The position numbers and the translations under genes were made by a program. Shown piece after piece: positions 62,766-64,000 of a DNA stretch of 64,000 nucleotides (the first letter of the stretch is position 1; each line of letters begins with the position of its first letter). Below the pieces are notes generated by a model. That model searched no databases and was not told where the DNA came from. It saw nothing but the letters and a program-made list of their open reading frames with translations. This DNA is from Microbacterium hydrocarbonoxydans (GTDB lineage Bacteria > Actinomycetota > Actinomycetes > Actinomycetales > Microbacteriaceae). The stretch is from positions 3,534,001 to 3,598,000 of the forward strand of contig NZ_LR882982.1 in the NCBI RefSeq assembly GCF_904831005.1, read 5' to 3'.

Positions 62766-64000
<1,235 letters not shown>

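Overview
The window is high-GC chromosomal DNA from an actinobacterium, most likely Microbacterium or a close relative in the Microbacteriaceae. This rests on very GC-rich third codon positions, frequent GTG starts, ATGA/GTGA stop-start overlaps, many TANNNT -10 boxes exactly 6 nt before a start codon (leaderless genes), a cbs-metB pair, lysC with an internal beta-subunit start, and a daptide-type RiPP cluster of the kind described from Microbacterium. The species call is inference; no rRNA is present.

Layout. 1-2.85 kb: end of a polar amino-acid ABC importer, then a divergent LysE exporter and its LysG-type regulator. 3.0-6.1 kb: a surface-protein locus with three small exported proteins carrying SipW/TasA-type signal regions, their SipW-type signal peptidase and a protein with an LAXTG-like anchor. 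6.1-10.1 kb: a YqaJ-type nuclease, a stand-alone glucose-6-phosphate dehydrogenase and a GH15 glucosidase/trehalase. 10.1-11.3 kb: rplJ-rplL behind an L10 leader and closed by a terminator. 11.4-16.2 kb: a LacI regulator and an alpha-glucoside-type ABC importer with LacI-like operators. 16.3-18.9 kb: cbs and metB-like gene (transsulfuration). 19.1-21.9 kb: MFS drug exporter, PAP2 phosphatase, GNAT acetyltransferase. 22.07-22.15 kb: tRNA-Ser(GGA).

The most distinctive region is 22.45-31.13 kb: eleven same-strand, tightly packed genes forming a daptide biosynthetic cluster. It has an MpaB-like recognition protein, an MpaD-like class III aminotransferase, an MpaC-like Fe-ADH-fold decarboxylating oxidoreductase, three tiny precursor peptides that all end in Thr, an MpaM-like methyltransferase, an M50 intramembrane protease with a PqqD-like N-terminus, and a three-gene ABC exporter. 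In the known pathway the C-terminal Thr is oxidatively decarboxylated, transaminated and N,N-dimethylated, giving a peptide with a second amino end. The precursors were found by reading short frames behind strong ribosome binding sites.

31-38.3 kb: trhO; a transglutaminase/DUF58/MoxR operon; the 4.5S SRP RNA; a rhomboid protease; a membrane-anchored transglycosylase-like protein. 38.3-45.1 kb: pta-ackA and a beta-phosphoglucomutase/GH65 phosphorylase pair. 45.1-50.3 kb: a DUF2207-like membrane protein, dnaX-recR and an EamA transporter. 50.3-53 kb: lysC and asd. 53-57.4 kb: mqo, tdk and a lactate regulator-dehydrogenase pair with twin operators. 57.5-64 kb: HAD phosphatase, tRNA-Pro(CGG), metallophosphoesterase, PASTA-containing class A PBP, a DUF4177 protein, RidA and the 3' part of acs, cut by the window edge. 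Several genes (pta-ackA, acs, lldD, mqo) fit acetate/lactate metabolism. No insertion sequence, prophage or CRISPR array was seen.
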